A stretch of DNA of 64,000 nt from Aplectana chamaeleonis (taxonomy: Eukaryota > Nematoda > Chromadorea > Rhabditida > Cosmocercidae). Numbering within the stretch: position 1 is the stretch's first letter; each line of letters begins with the position of its first letter. Both the position numbers and the translations under genes were made by a program. The DNA lies in contig JAPDOI010000040.1 in the NCBI GenBank assembly GCA_029168955.1, positions 434,001-498,000 of the forward strand, written 5' to 3'. Positions 43,560-54,849 of this stretch are shown here, piece by piece. Below the pieces are notes generated by a model. That model had not been told where the DNA came from, ran no database searches, and saw nothing but the letters and a program-made list of their open reading frames with translations.

Positions 43560-45128
43560 GTGTTGCATAAGTATACGAACACCCCCAAAGTCGATGAATC
43601 GGATACTGAATAAAGCTGTTGAGGAGGGGTATCGGTTTTTATGTAACCTGCAACGCTAAAAATGATGTAGCACCTCTTGATACCATTGCTCCTCGAGTTC
43701 ACTTCCAATAACGCCACACACTTCATTTTTTGCCTGTTGCATCAGGATAAGAACATTTTGAAAACATAATGTTTACCCCGCGATTTTCATCTCGTTTCGA
43801 AATGGTGCTGAATGTTTCGGGATAAGCGATCATGCGTCCAATCCGCCGTCAAGGCAGCTTTGTGAGATCCGCGAGGGGGAGATCCCTTTGCTTAGAACGT
43901 CATCACAAGATTTCCCGTTTGCAGTTTGCATAGTCTAACAGGAAAACAAAAAGGGAAAATGGATTCGATCATTTCGTTCCGATTTGAAAGGCTCTGAATT
44001 TCGGCCGCCGAGAGGAAGTTAGACTTGTATGTTCCCCGTAGCGCTAGACTTTACTAGAGATATTACTGTGACACCGGGCGGAACTTCGGAGAAGGCAGCG
44101 TTATGGTGTAAGCCGTCTTCAGCAGTGGAGGTGAGGTTGGTCCTGCATTTGTTCCGGCAAGAATGGACTCATGAGTAACAAGAAGTTGTGTCCACTCAAC
44201 TGATACCGTTTTGTTTGGCGACCGAAGCGTCAGCGACTCCGGCACGTCTAGGAAAACGCATCGATTCATGCCAGCCGGTCAAAACAGCAGTGGTTTTGGA
44301 GCACGGATGTCGACCATTTACATTGGTTAGCCGTAAGCCCAGACTTACATGTCATGGAAAAACCTATGGGGCATTATTTCTTGAAAGAAAATCAAGATCG
44401 AGACTCAGTACGACAAAGTAAATTCTCTGAAGCAGGCCTAGACGCGTGTCACGAGCTCGCCGAAAATCTTCTGAAAAGCAGCAGACACGCTTAAAAAATG
44501 ATATCGATTTTATGATATAGATCGAAGGTTTGGAGCAGGTAGTGTTGGGAACTAACGAAAAAACCAACGAAAATTGTATGCAAATAGAGGAATAAGGATT
44601 GTTTTTGTTTTGGGGTGAAATTAGACGAGTTTTACCGCGCGCGGTCGAAACAGCGAATATTAGCGACAAAACGGTTAAGGTAGCTTAGCCAATAGACTCT
44701 TACAGCTTGCGCTAGAACGCTCACCTCGTTGGGAACATCAAAATCCAGCCAAAGCGACTGTATTCGAACAATCAATCCGAAGGAGTGTGTATTTAAGGGT
44801 GGGGTTGACGAAGCTCATGGGCGATATTGACGGAATTTTTCGAGATGCATCGCTCAAGTTTAGTAGTTTTAACTCGTTTTTGACGCTTCTAACGTTGCGA
44901 GCCTTCTACTGGGTGCCATACGACCCAAGTAGCCTAGTTATCTTAACAACTTTTTTGAGCTTATCTGCTGCCTTCAAGCGGCCCTGCAAGAATCTTTGAA
45001 ACCGATTTTGCGAACTGGTTCACGCACACTGCTGCAACTTCATACTGATAACTTTTTGTTGATAATTTTATGACAAAAAGCTCGTGACTCGTAATGTTTT
45101 TGAAGTGTTCGTATACTTATACAACAAG
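43560..45128 (+). mobile_element. Decayed Tc1-like element
   Basis: TTGCATAAGTATACGAACAC on the left and inverted GTGTTCGTATACTTATACAA on the right. One frame near 44315-44490 reads WLAVSPDLHVMEKPMGHYFL, a worn version of the Tc1 'W.a.SPDLNPIEnlWg' block. The rest of the transposase is not readable. Length of about 1.57 kb fits the family. Confidence 0.6.
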
Positions 45129-45290
45129 CGAAAAATGAAGTCTATTGCATAATCGGAAGTCACATCGAGGCGCGACGGTAATGCGATACGATCCGTCGTT
45201 TTCCGCGTAGCGGATTACGTAGGAACTATTATTTTTAATCTAAATCTCCGTTCAATATCTGATCCATAAATTTTGAAGTTGTTCGTGTAA
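45129..45290. other. Short spacer before LTR region 1
   Basis: Contains nothing recognised; the gag-like homology of LTR region 1 starts at its right edge. Confidence 0.3.
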
Positions 45291-45299
45291 TTACTTACG

Positions 45300-46321
45300 C
45301 TGTCAGTTGTTGTGGTTGGCTGGGTGGACTCAAGTATAGGCGTTTCATAAGACATACCGTCTTGTGATTCCATAATCCTCGACTGGTTGGTTGTCTCCTC
45401 GATTGCCACCTTTGGAAAGTCGACACCACAGCCTAGAAGTGAAGTTTATGCCCAGTTACGAGCAACAACAACTGCAATTCAAGATCACGAGATACAGCTG
45501 GTCTAAACCAGGTTGAAGTACACGGGTAGACGAAGCTGGTTTAAGAGCTTATCCGTATTGACTTCAAAATAAATGTGATGGATGAGTAGATGATGATGAT
45601 GGACAGTGGGATGGAACAGCAGCAAGATCGATTTTCCTTCCGAGAGACGAGACGACAGCCACGACGAAGCCCGGTAAACTCACCGACCGTTTGTTGATTG
45701 CTCTCACCGAGCAGCCGACTGCGGACGGTGTCGAGGGGCAGGAGGGAACATCCTGTATCGCTCTCGATGTCTTTCCTTCTCCCTTAGCAATCAATCCGCA
45801 AACCACCGAGATCACTAGGATAACACTGGCCTCCGGCCCAGAGCACTAGGACCCGTCAGCTATGAGCTGATATTGGGTTTCCTTCTCTGCTGTTCAGGCT
45901 ATCCGCCTAGCTGCACGCTTCCCCGACCGAGAAGGCAAGGCCCCGTCGACCGCGAATGGCCGGCTTATATAGGCCTGGCTTGGCTCCTCCCCTCTCCGCA
46001 GCTTACACACGACGCCCCTGCCGGGCTGTGCTCCTCGTCTCTGGTTGTGGCCTCGCCGTCCTCGATTGATTAGGGCGGGACGCCGCTGTGCCAACCCATC
46101 ATGCCACTGCGCATGACGAAACAAGAGTTACGTTGCGGGAGTACATTAATATGGCCACAGCTGACCTCAAAGAACATGTTTAAAATCAGGAACCACAATT
46201 CTACAAATGCAAGGCATAGGATGTTATAATGAGAACTATTGAGAACTTACATTGCGGGAGTACATTAATATGGCCACTGCTGACCTCAAAGAACACGACG
46301 AGTAACCTTCCATACATGACA
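45300..46321 (-). mobile_element. LTR-retroelement fragment 1 (LTR plus gag start)
   Basis: Minus-strand LTR beginning TGTCATGTATGG at 46321 and running to about 45435, followed by a leader and the start of gag (SYETPILESTQPTTTT, 45350-45300), after which homology ends. It is about 85-90 per cent like region 61690-63402 by eye. An internal block (GGAGTACATTAATATGGCC) is duplicated at about 46138 and 46257. The exact LTR 3' end and primer site were not settled. Confidence 0.65.
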
Positions 46322-46339
46322 TCTCCCCCGCCTCGAAGA

Positions 46340-46870
46340 GACTGCTCCATTCAGCCTATTTTCCACACACCGGACCATAGCAGACCATTAACGACGACCA
46401 CCAAATAAGCCTTCAGCATAAGAGTCGCGACGATGATCTTCACGATAACCACGGACCATCACTTCAGCACGTTGATTATCCCTTCTGTCGTATCGGCTGG
46501 GTGAACGTGATCGCGGTCACGCCGACCAAAAGATTCTCGCTGCCAATGTTCACGCCGAACTGGAGCTTCATGATGATGGTCGCGCCCACCTGACGATCCT
46601 CTACGGCTATCACAGTGTTCACGCCGAACTGGTGTCATGTCGCGGTACTGCCGCACTGGCGCTCGTTCACGTTCGCGCCATACCGGTGTCACATTACGGT
46701 ACTGTCGCACTGGTGCTCGTGCACGTTCACGCCGAACTGGTGCCCTGCTCAGACGATAGCAGGCCCTGAGCCCACCCCGAATGCACCCGGAGCCGCGTCC
46801 ATGTTGCGCTCAAGGTGACAAATTTGGACATTTCCGGGCCACATATGTCGCGATGCAGGCCACATACGTT
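46340..46870 (-). pseudogene. Arg/Ser-rich retroelement repeat region
   Basis: Imperfect repeats of about 60-65 bp around GTTCACGCCGAACTGGTG encode RREH/ARxRAPVRQYRD-type Arg-rich sequence on the minus strand. The same motif family ends the fragment at 48040-48885. Probably the spacer after the protease of the same LTR element. Confidence 0.45.
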
Positions 46871-47363
46871 GCGCTCCGGGTGCTACCGACGAAATTGATT
46901 CACGCAGCTCCCTCAGCGCAACTGTCGGCTGATGACGTCATAGTACATCATCCAGCTTCGACGGTTGCACCCCGGGCGCTTTATATAAACCGATATTAGC
47001 AACACAGTTGCAAAAATCGATACCTCGACGTAGTTCAGACGCTGCGTTGATCGATTATTGCACCCATTTTAGCTAATCGATTTCTCAAGGAAGAATCCAA
47101 CGATTTCCACACATTCACCTAATTACCCCATCCTACTGAATTTCCTTGAATTTATGTGACCTAATTGTCCGTTCTCTGAGCTGGTGCTGATTATGAAATA
47201 CCTAAGCTTAATACACATTCCCGCGCTTAGAATTTTGATGCCGTCACGATTTCCCTCACAACTTCACCCATTAATCTTCTGATTTCCATTGTATGCGGTT
47301 TTCTCCTGGAATCAACACGTTAAGCATTGGAAATCGATACCTGCATTAGAGCGACCGTGTAAG
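46871..47363. other. Unassigned
   Basis: A TATAAA-like GCTTTATATAAACC near 46980 follows a GC-rich stretch. Could be a promoter within a retroelement, but no transcript evidence is visible. Confidence 0.25.
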
Positions 47364-47522
47364 TATCCTCTGTTTCCGAACCAAATTTATTCTGTTTCCT
47401 CGCGCGCTTGTGCGGAGCGAGGATGGAAACAACGAGAAAGTGTGGGGGGGAATGAGACGCAGACGCACGCGCGCAGACGCACGCGATTAATGGAAATAAA
47501 TTTCACTCCTGAACAGAAGATA
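47364..47522 (-). repeat. TATCCTCTG-family repeat, copy 3
   Basis: Starts TATCCTCTGTTTCCGAACC and ends AACAGAAGATA. The core CGCGCTTGTGCGGAGCGAGG is in the opposite orientation to copies 1 and 4, and the same pyrimidine/purine-rich arms are present. Confidence 0.6.
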
Positions 47523-47809
47523 AGCTGAATATCGTATTTAAGAACACTCAACATGCGTATTAAATCCAATCAACCCTCCCGAATCAATTGTTTTTTTTCG
47601 ATTTAGGACTTTTTCATTTTTTGGAGTGGGTGATTACATTCAAAAATCCGAGCGATTCGTTTCTTCTCATTTTTCCGAAATGATTAAATAAATTCAAAAA
47701 AATGCCCTCCATTAATATTTGCAAAATGCGTTCGGAACGTCATGTTACCGTTTTATTTTTTTAATACAGTCTAAATATTGCCCAATATAAGGAATATAAT
47801 GAATTTCAG

Positions 47810-47873
47810 GATGGTCGAATATTGAGCGCAAACAGAGTAGAGGAAATCAATTACAAGCACCACAAGAGAAACA
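47810..47873 (+). CDS. Possible host exon 3 (64 nt)
   Basis: Acceptor ATGAATTTCAG|GATGG and donor AACA|GTGAGA. Reads DGRILSANRVEEINYKHHKR in phase 0, compatible with the end of exon 2. The exit phase is 1, which does not fit the exon at 63498 directly, so either another exon intervenes or this is not part of the gene. Confidence 0.35.
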
Positions 47874-48039
47874 GTGAGAATCCCACTCAAAAATCGCAGG
47901 AAGCCCAGATGCTCTTCCTTGCTCCAATCGATTCATCTGATTTCGAAATGCGCGCGTCAGTCAACGCATGTGGCCCGGAGAGCAACCTGAACGCACTGCA
48001 CGTTGCAATCACAACCGAAACGCACCGCAAGTTTGAATA

Positions 48040-49965
48040 TCAACTGCTCTGCGTTTCGGTTGTAGTGGGCGGGGAGAGGCGGATCCGGTTGCGCTCCGGG
48101 CCTGCTACTGTTTGAGTGTGTCGGTGCTGCCACTCAGTCGATCGCTCACGTTCGCGCCGAACTGCATTCACGTGCCGGTGCTGTCGCTCAGCCGATCGTT
48201 CACGTTCCTGACGAACGTACCGACCTAATGACTCGGAGCGTTCATGCCAAACCGGAGATCTCGCACGGCCATTCCGTCCTATCGGGCTGCGTTGCTCCTG
48301 AGCTGCTGGTCCGTAGCGTCGCGCACGACGTGGAGACCAGTTACGCCCCCTCCGAAATGCCGGTTCTTGGCGTTCCATTAGTGCAGTCGATTCATGGCCC
48401 TCACTCCGAGCTGTCGATCCCTTGCGCTCAACTTGAAGCGTCAATACTGGGCTTTCGGAACGAGCCGTTGCCGCTTGGCGCTCAAGTCGAGCCGCCGATG
48501 CGCGATTCTCGCTCCGAACTGTCGATTCTTTTCGTTCAAACCTTGCCGTAGATCCTGGGCGCTCAATACGAGCCGTTGGCCCTTGGCGCTCACGCCGAGC
48601 CGTCGATTCCTGACGCTCAGGCCGAGCCGCTGATCCGCGGTTCTCGCTCCAAACTGTCGACTTGCTCCTCTCGATCCGAGGCGGTGATCTACCGTACTCA
48701 ATCGGAGCTGTCAATTTCGGGTGCTCGTCTAGCCAACTGGCTCGTTGAATGGTGCGCACCTCCCTCTCGCCTCCCAGGCGAGCTCGTGGAATGAAGGCTC
48801 GTGTCGTCGTTCGTCCCACTTTCCTTGTGTTACGCTTGGCACGAAATATGGCAGTCTGCCTTGTTGCTTTGCTGCCGTCTTCCATGCGTACTGGATTGAA
48901 TTTGATCTCGATGCCTAATGCCGATAGTGCGTTAGTTCCGAGGATCGGAGTGCATCACATGAAGTTGGGCTCTGGCCTCGCGAGCGACTTTAGCCCTGAC
49001 TGCAATCCGCATTAGAAACTTCATCGAATTCCCCGACGCGTCGTATATCCCCTCACCTTCCGGTTCTTCTAACCTGGTTACCAACCGATCTAGGTCTGCT
49101 CCTTGCTCTTGAGCTCGTTGTAGCACCGAAACCGGTATGATGGAGATGACTGATCCTGTGTCGATCAACGCCTGGCTAGGCGCGCCGAACACTTTCACGT
49201 CGCAATAGCATGGTTTCCCATATGCTTCCGTAACCACAGTGTGTTTCTTGTTGACATTCTTGCACCAAGACTGTAGACGCGTAGAGAACGACGTCCGTTC
49301 AGGACGATGCCTTTGTCCTGAACCACTCTGCTGGTAGTATCGTTCCTCGCCTCCTTCACATGTGACTTCTTCGGGCAGGCGTTCTGCAGGTGACCTTCTT
49401 CACCGCACGGGAAACATGCCCCTGAACTGTCCATCGATTTAGGTGCGGTCCCCTCCGGAATCCACCAGTCGCATCCGTCTTTGCCTTGCGTTCACTCCAT
49501 GTTGCATTGCGGTTCACCTCTATGTGTGCATTAGTGCGCTCTAACCGTAGAGCCACCTTTCGCACTTCAGCGAACACACACCCCTCCTGGGCATCAAGAG
49601 CTGCCAGCATGTAGTACGAGTCCGGCCACTCACGCAGACATTCATACAGCTTGCTCCCCAATTGGAAGTCGGGGCACCCCTCCGGTACCATCCGTTTTGC
49701 TATCCTCTGAAGTCGACAGCAGAAGTCGAAGATAGACTCATCACTGCTCTTTCTCAGATTCTTCCAGTCTGCTTCAGCCCTCAATCGTCCGCCTGGCGTA
49801 TGCTGCGCATCTCGTAGCTCCTTCACAATGTCATCGAACGATTTCCCTCGTCCATCATCGGATAGGTTTCGCATGTGGGCCTGTGCCGATCCAGCTAAAT
49901 GACTCAGAAGTATATCCCTTCTGTCATTATCTGTCCATACCGAACTGGTGTACTTTACTGGGGTT
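48040..49965 (-). pseudogene. LTR-retroelement gag C-terminus, zinc knuckle and protease
   Basis: Read on the minus strand from 49965: TDNDRRDILLSHLAGSAQAH, then a gag core frame (49874-49356, with FDFCCRLQRIAKRMVPEGCP), a CX2CX4HX4C knuckle (CFPCGEEGHLQNAC, about 49415), then an aspartic protease (PSQALIDTGSVISIIPVSVL, about 49180-49120). Homology continues to SALGIEIKFNPVRMEDGS after a frameshift near 48935. A long Arg/Ser-rich repeat (ERxxSTARxE type, 48885-48040) follows; no RT, RNase H or integrase is found. The element is truncated upstream at about 49968 next to a 43-bp array. Confidence 0.75.
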
Positions 49966-50017
49966 TGGGGTACTTGTTCCGAATCGAATAATTGGATGAG
50001 TATCCAACTGTTTCAGT

Positions 50018-50260
50018 CGGATAAAAAAGTCGACTTTTTATTCGAAGAGTCGGATATTCGAAAAAGTCCGATATCCGACTACAATCGAAAAGGAATATTC
50101 GAAGAAGTGCGATATCCGACTACAGTCGAAAAGTCGAATATTCGAAAAAGTGCGATATCCGACTACAGTAGAAAAGTCGAATATTCGAAAAAGTGCGATA
50201 TCCGACTATAGTCGAATATTCGAATAGTTCAAAATCCGACTATAGTCGTAAAGTCGGTTA
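50018..50260 (+). repeat. 43-bp satellite array, copy 1
   Basis: The array begins GTCGGATAAAAAAGTCGACT. The unit contains GTCGAAAAGTCGAATATTCG, AAAAAGTGCGATATCCGACT and ACA. About five units. It shares its opening and units with 59937-60240. Confidence 0.8.
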
Positions 50261-50269
50261 TTACAACCT

Positions 50270-52170
50270 GTAAGCAGAAAAACTGCTCGTCATTCACACT
50301 CCTCGAAAATAATTACGGTTGTCCGGGATTCTGTATTCAATTTTAGTTATTCATTTGAACATAATATTTAATTATATTTGCTTCTGGAAGAAACTTCAAG
50401 GGTGTAAGTCAGATGGGAGCGATTTTTTAAAAGAAACCTTATAGATTTTGCAGACAGACTTCTGCTGTTTGCTGGACGACTACGGTGCGTGTCCAAACTA
50501 TAGAGGCACCATATTTTGGTGGGATAATTAAACCGATGGATCGTTGTGGGCACCCTTCTATGTGTCTGTCAAGTTTTCCCTTTGGTATCCAACAGCCCAC
50601 AACTTTGCCCATGGGTAGCAAGATGCTTCCAAGGGGGCGACCTGTTACGCCCTCTCATTCCTTAGTGCAGGATTTTCGGGTTCTTGCGACGCTCGCTAAA
50701 ACCCGCTTCCTCTTGCATCAAGGGTGCAAGCTCTAAGCATATTCCACGCAAAAACGAAGGCGAAATTCTCTATTTCGATGTCTAAGCCCGTAAATTCTCG
50801 CTTTAATTGTTGCGAGAATTCACGGGTTTAGCGACAGCCTGTGTCGAACAGCGATCCCATCTCTCAGATATTTGCCGGGTCCGACCCCAGCCTGAACGGG
50901 GTCCGACCCCAGATTTCTGTCGGGTCGGACCCTTCGTTTCTCCCTCCACGTCGGCGTAGTTGCCAGACGTGGGGGGGAAAATAACTTTGCCAGACGTGGT
51001 TGTAGAATGCAGAGGCTGTGACGTCATCAATCTGGAATTCCACGCTTCGGATCGCTCCGCCTTAGCTACCTACTAACTATGTTTAGTAACTAAATGGTAC
51101 GCTAGCATTTCTAAAGCTTCCCTCTTCTCTTCCATCAACCAAACCACGTTTTCCTCTTCGTACTGCCGTGCTGGACTCTCTTTCGTTGTTCTGCTTGGCA
51201 CCAGCGCCTGCTCTTCCTCTTGGTGCTCCTCCTCGTCCTATCCTTTCCGCTGCTTTGATCTGCTTCCAGTTCCCCTTATTCGATGAATTACTAGTTACCC
51301 AGGCTTTCGTTTCATTTTGGCTCTCCTATACAGTTTGCCCTTTATGTTCTTGCACCCCCATCTCTTTTCTTCCTCAAGAAATTATCAATCAACAGATCTT
51401 CATAACAGATCACATAGAAAACACTCAATAGAGCAGCAGGAACACAGATTTGATAATCACATCTATTTTTTGCGTCACCCCGCAAAAAAATCATTACATA
51501 ACAAACACTTAACAATTACGCAGGGGCCAAAAGAAGCAACTAAAGGAAGAGGAGCACTAAATTTACCAGCAGATGTACCTTTCAGCAACAGAGCACATAA
51601 AAAATCTCTGATAGTCTCGTATGAAACGAAATCTATCAACAGATCTACTTTTTCAATATGAAAACCACTAAAGATATCGAGAGTGGGAGGACGAATGTCC
51701 AGAAAAAAAAGTAGATAATAGGCTGAATTGAAGACTGAACCACTCATAGGCTCAAACAATGAAAACATTTCGCAAGTCATAGGTTCTGCTCCATTAACTG
51801 TACCATGCGACGCAAAAGAACATCTTGAAACAAGCCGGTCTGCATTTGTCTGCGAACATTAGCTGGAAATTGATGCAGTGACCATCAAATCTAAATAAGA
51901 TAAAACTCAGAAGTTAGATAGTCACGTTTCATAACCGCAATGTTGTATTACCATCCTGACCATTCTGAATAACACCGATTGGTGTATGAGATTTCTCATC
52001 GTCAAAACCAATGCCCCACGCACCAGGACCATTTATATCGTGTTCCCCATCAAATGTGCACAAGTAAGGATATAACTGCTTCCGAAATAGAAAGGCATGA
52101 GGTCTGTAAACACATTTTCTCTCGTCTCATTCACCGGTGCGCATTGTCCGTCATTGTCATGAGTCTTGCG
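50270..52170. other. Unassigned region with a hairpin
   Basis: 50786-50828 is a clean hairpin (CCCGTAAATTCTCGC / GCGAGAATTCACGGG), and GGGTCCGACCCCAG-type repeats follow at 50875-50935. No gene with recognisable domains; the frames at 50439-50621 and 51168-51661 look like chance. Confidence 0.35.
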
Positions 52171-52470
52171 CTCATTTACCAGCGCTCGCCGCACTCCCAG
52201 TTGAATCTCCTGTATTTTCCCCGGCGCTTGGCGCATTCCCACTTGGAGACCGCACACTTTCCCTGGCGCTCTGCGCACTTCCAGCTAGGTCCCGTACACT
52301 TTCCCCAGCGCTCGCCGCACTTCTAGTTTAGTCTCCTGTATTTTCCCCGGCGCTTGGCGTCCTCCCACTTAAATACCGCACACTTTCCCCGGAGCTCTGC
52401 GCACTCTCAGTTGAATTCCGCACAAATTTCCCGGCGTTTGACGCGCTCCCAGTTGAGTCTCCTATTCTGC
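52170..52470 (+). repeat. Imperfect tandem repeat, about 42-44 bp
   Basis: Units of CGGCGCTTGGCGCATTCCCA plus a CACACTTTCCC tail, six or seven copies with many substitutions. Confidence 0.55.
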
Positions 52471-52542
52471 TCAATGTGTTAGTAGAATGTTGCTAATGCT
52501 GCCGTATTGCCCACTCTCGAGATGTGTGGTATTTTCTCTCAA

Positions 52543-52856
52543 AGCAGTGTTCACGATAAGAAATGTGTTTCAGTTTCCACTGGAATTGGGTAGTGTAGGG
52601 GCACACTGTAACATTGACGTCGAAAGAACGCATGAAAACGAGCCAGGAAGAGCCCCAAAAGAGCCCGAAGTTGCCACTTTGAGCGCAAGGCAAACCCCAA
52701 AGCGCAATTCCGGCCCTCCGATGTGAACGAATGAACACTCGAGATCGTGAGATGGGCAATGGTTTCCGATCAATAGCTCCGTTCTTCTCTTTATTCTCAA
52801 CTTCTCTCAGGTCAGCTCGCATACATCGGCTGCAAAAGACGGTAGTTACAAGTAAT
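52543..52856 (-). mobile_element. Partial TTAA-type MITE G
   Basis: Starts AAAGCAGTGTTCACGATAAG. It shares CAGGTCAGCTCGCATACATC and GCAAAAGACGG with MITE A in the opposite orientation. The far end is missing. Confidence 0.5.
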
Positions 52857-53101
52857 TTTGGTATTCGGGGCAAAAGAAAGGAAAATACTGCAACTCATTA
52901 GACGTGCGCATCAATTTGCAAATCACTGCGAGTGCTGCTAATTTGAGATAACAGGTAAAATTTAGTAGTATGTTTTCGAATAAATCTCAATGAATGTCAG
53001 TGAAGGTGATTTAGTAAGTTTCTGTAAATATTTTCCGTGAATTTCTATATGAGGTTGTTGCATAAGAATATATGTATGGAATTCCGGAGAGTTATTTTTG
53101 A

Positions 53102-53577
53102 AGGCACAGTCAAACCCCAGAACCGAATTTTCGTTTTTCTGCTTATTTTGGGGGAAATTTTACGCTGATCACAATATTTTCTCCAGAATCGCTCAAAACT
53201 CACTACGAACGGAGTTATGATCCCTCAAAGATTCTAAATTTGAACGTCGAGCAGTTCACGGACAAGTTGTCTCGAAAATGTTTTTTTTTTCGTTATTCGC
53301 AGCTATCGTTTTGAAGCAGATCGCAAAATAAAGCCAGACCGAAAACAAATGGAAGAACATAGATTTGGAGCAAAATCGGTCGCGCTTCTCTTCAGTATTG
53401 AGACCGGAAGCTTGCCGGGGGCGTTACCCATTTTTTCTTCCATGGGGGGCGGGGTCGACTTTTTCCTAGCTTTTTCTCGCTTATTTGAGCGAATTCAGAT
53501 TTCGCGCTTGGCAGGGTTGCTATACATGGCGGCCGGAGTATAATATCTGAAATTACTCCTGAGCTTGGACTGTGCCT
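53102..53577 (+). mobile_element. TTAA-type MITE H, worn flanks
   Basis: Ends AGGCACAGTCAAACC and inverted GGACTGTGCCT. The flanks TTGA / ATAA are no longer TTAA. Interior ACGGAGTTATGATCCCTCAA matches MITE A in the same orientation. Confidence 0.6.
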
Positions 53578-53729
53578 ATAAGCTCTTTTGTGTTTTTGGG
53601 ATAAATATTGTATACGCTGATCGTTTCAGAAAGTGTACTCGTGGTAGTTAGGTAGGAGGGGCATTGAAGCGCATACAGGCCGCGATTAAGAGGGTTTCAA
53701 GCGCAACCAGGGTGGCGAGGGCTGAAAAT

Positions 53730-53890
53730 TATTGCGTGCAAAACGTAAAACTAGGAGCAGCATAAGTCGCGCAAACGTGGCGTTTGAAATGCAAAGCTGG
53801 GAGCAGCATATGTCGCGAGATGTGGCGTGGAAACCGAAGCTGGGAGCAGCGTATGTAGCGTGAACCGGGGTTTCAAACGCAAAACTTGCA
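53730..53890 (+). repeat. Short tandem repeat GGGAGCAGCATATGTCGCG
   Basis: About three units of roughly 45-50 bp (AAGCTGGGAGCAGCATATGT, CGCGAGATGTGGCGT). Isolated; no gene nearby. Confidence 0.5.
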
Positions 53891-54169
53891 CCATCATATG
53901 CTGCGGTGGTTCCGCCCCATTACGACCACTTTTGCAGCAGCTAGGGAAAGGCCTTGGCCTAGAAACCCCCATGTCGAGTCCTAGCTGCTCAGTGTGTATG
54001 CGAGACGGTGTTTTATTTTAGACGAAATTCTCCCTGAATTGAAGAGGGTGTTAGCTACCAGTTTGTCGAGAATTTCTTGGAAATTCTAAATCATTTTCTA
54101 GAATTATTAAAATCTCTAATTTTATGGGGGGACGTACTTTGTCCAATCTAAGAAGTATTAAAGCATTAA

Positions 54170-54568
54170 AGGCAGGGTCCGGGCACAATTTCGATTTTGA
54201 AATTTCCCGCTAAATCGGTGCTCTTGCTAAAGGTAGTTCCAAGGAACATGCGAAAACTGCGTAAAAACCGGTCTTGTTCAAGTTATTCCAGCCACTTCCG
54301 TTCGCCGATTATCCAGAAAAGTCAGAAAAGTGTGGCCATCGTCCATATTTTAGCGGATGTCCACGCATTCTTCAAAAATGCTGTGTAATTATCGGTCATT
54401 CCAGCCATGATTACCATGCTGTGAGTACCGTAATCCCTGACTTTGAGGCTGCTTACTCCAGAACTAAGGACTCAGAGTTCATGAAACGTTCAGACGATGT
54501 TCAGCTAGGCCAGCCCAATCTATTTAGCCCAAATTTCGGTAGTGTCAAAATTTGACCGGACCTTGCCT
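54170..54568. mobile_element. TTAA-flanked MITE E (399 bp)
   Basis: TTAA at 54166-54169 and 54569-54572. Ends AGGCAGGGTCCGG and inverted CCGGACCTTGCCT. No coding capacity. Confidence 0.75.
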
Positions 54569-54687
54569 TTAAGGCTCTATTAATGCATGCAACTCGTCTG
54601 AAAGCGTGTCTCGTGAGCTAAAACTTCGGCTACAGTCTAAAATATTGCTACTGCATCGTTATTTATGGAGAAGTTCTTCACATGTAC

Positions 54688-54840
54688 AGGCTATAAAACA
54701 GCGAAATATACATGGTTCCTAAGCGTGCTGGTGCGGAGCGGAGGTTAGAGACAGTGAGAGAGCAGAGGACAGACGGAGGCTGAGGCATCGCGAGCGCCGC
54801 TCGCGCCTCAAATGATGTGAATCACGACGTTTTATAGAGG
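54688..54840 (-). repeat. CCTCTATAAAAC MITE, copy 3 (clean ends)
   Basis: AGGCTATAAAACAGCG on the left and inverted ACGTTTTATAGAGG on the right, flanked by a perfect GTAC at 54684-54687 and 54841-54844. Core identical in type to the copies at 12124 and 15996. Confidence 0.7.
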
Positions 54841-54849
54841 GTACTGTTA

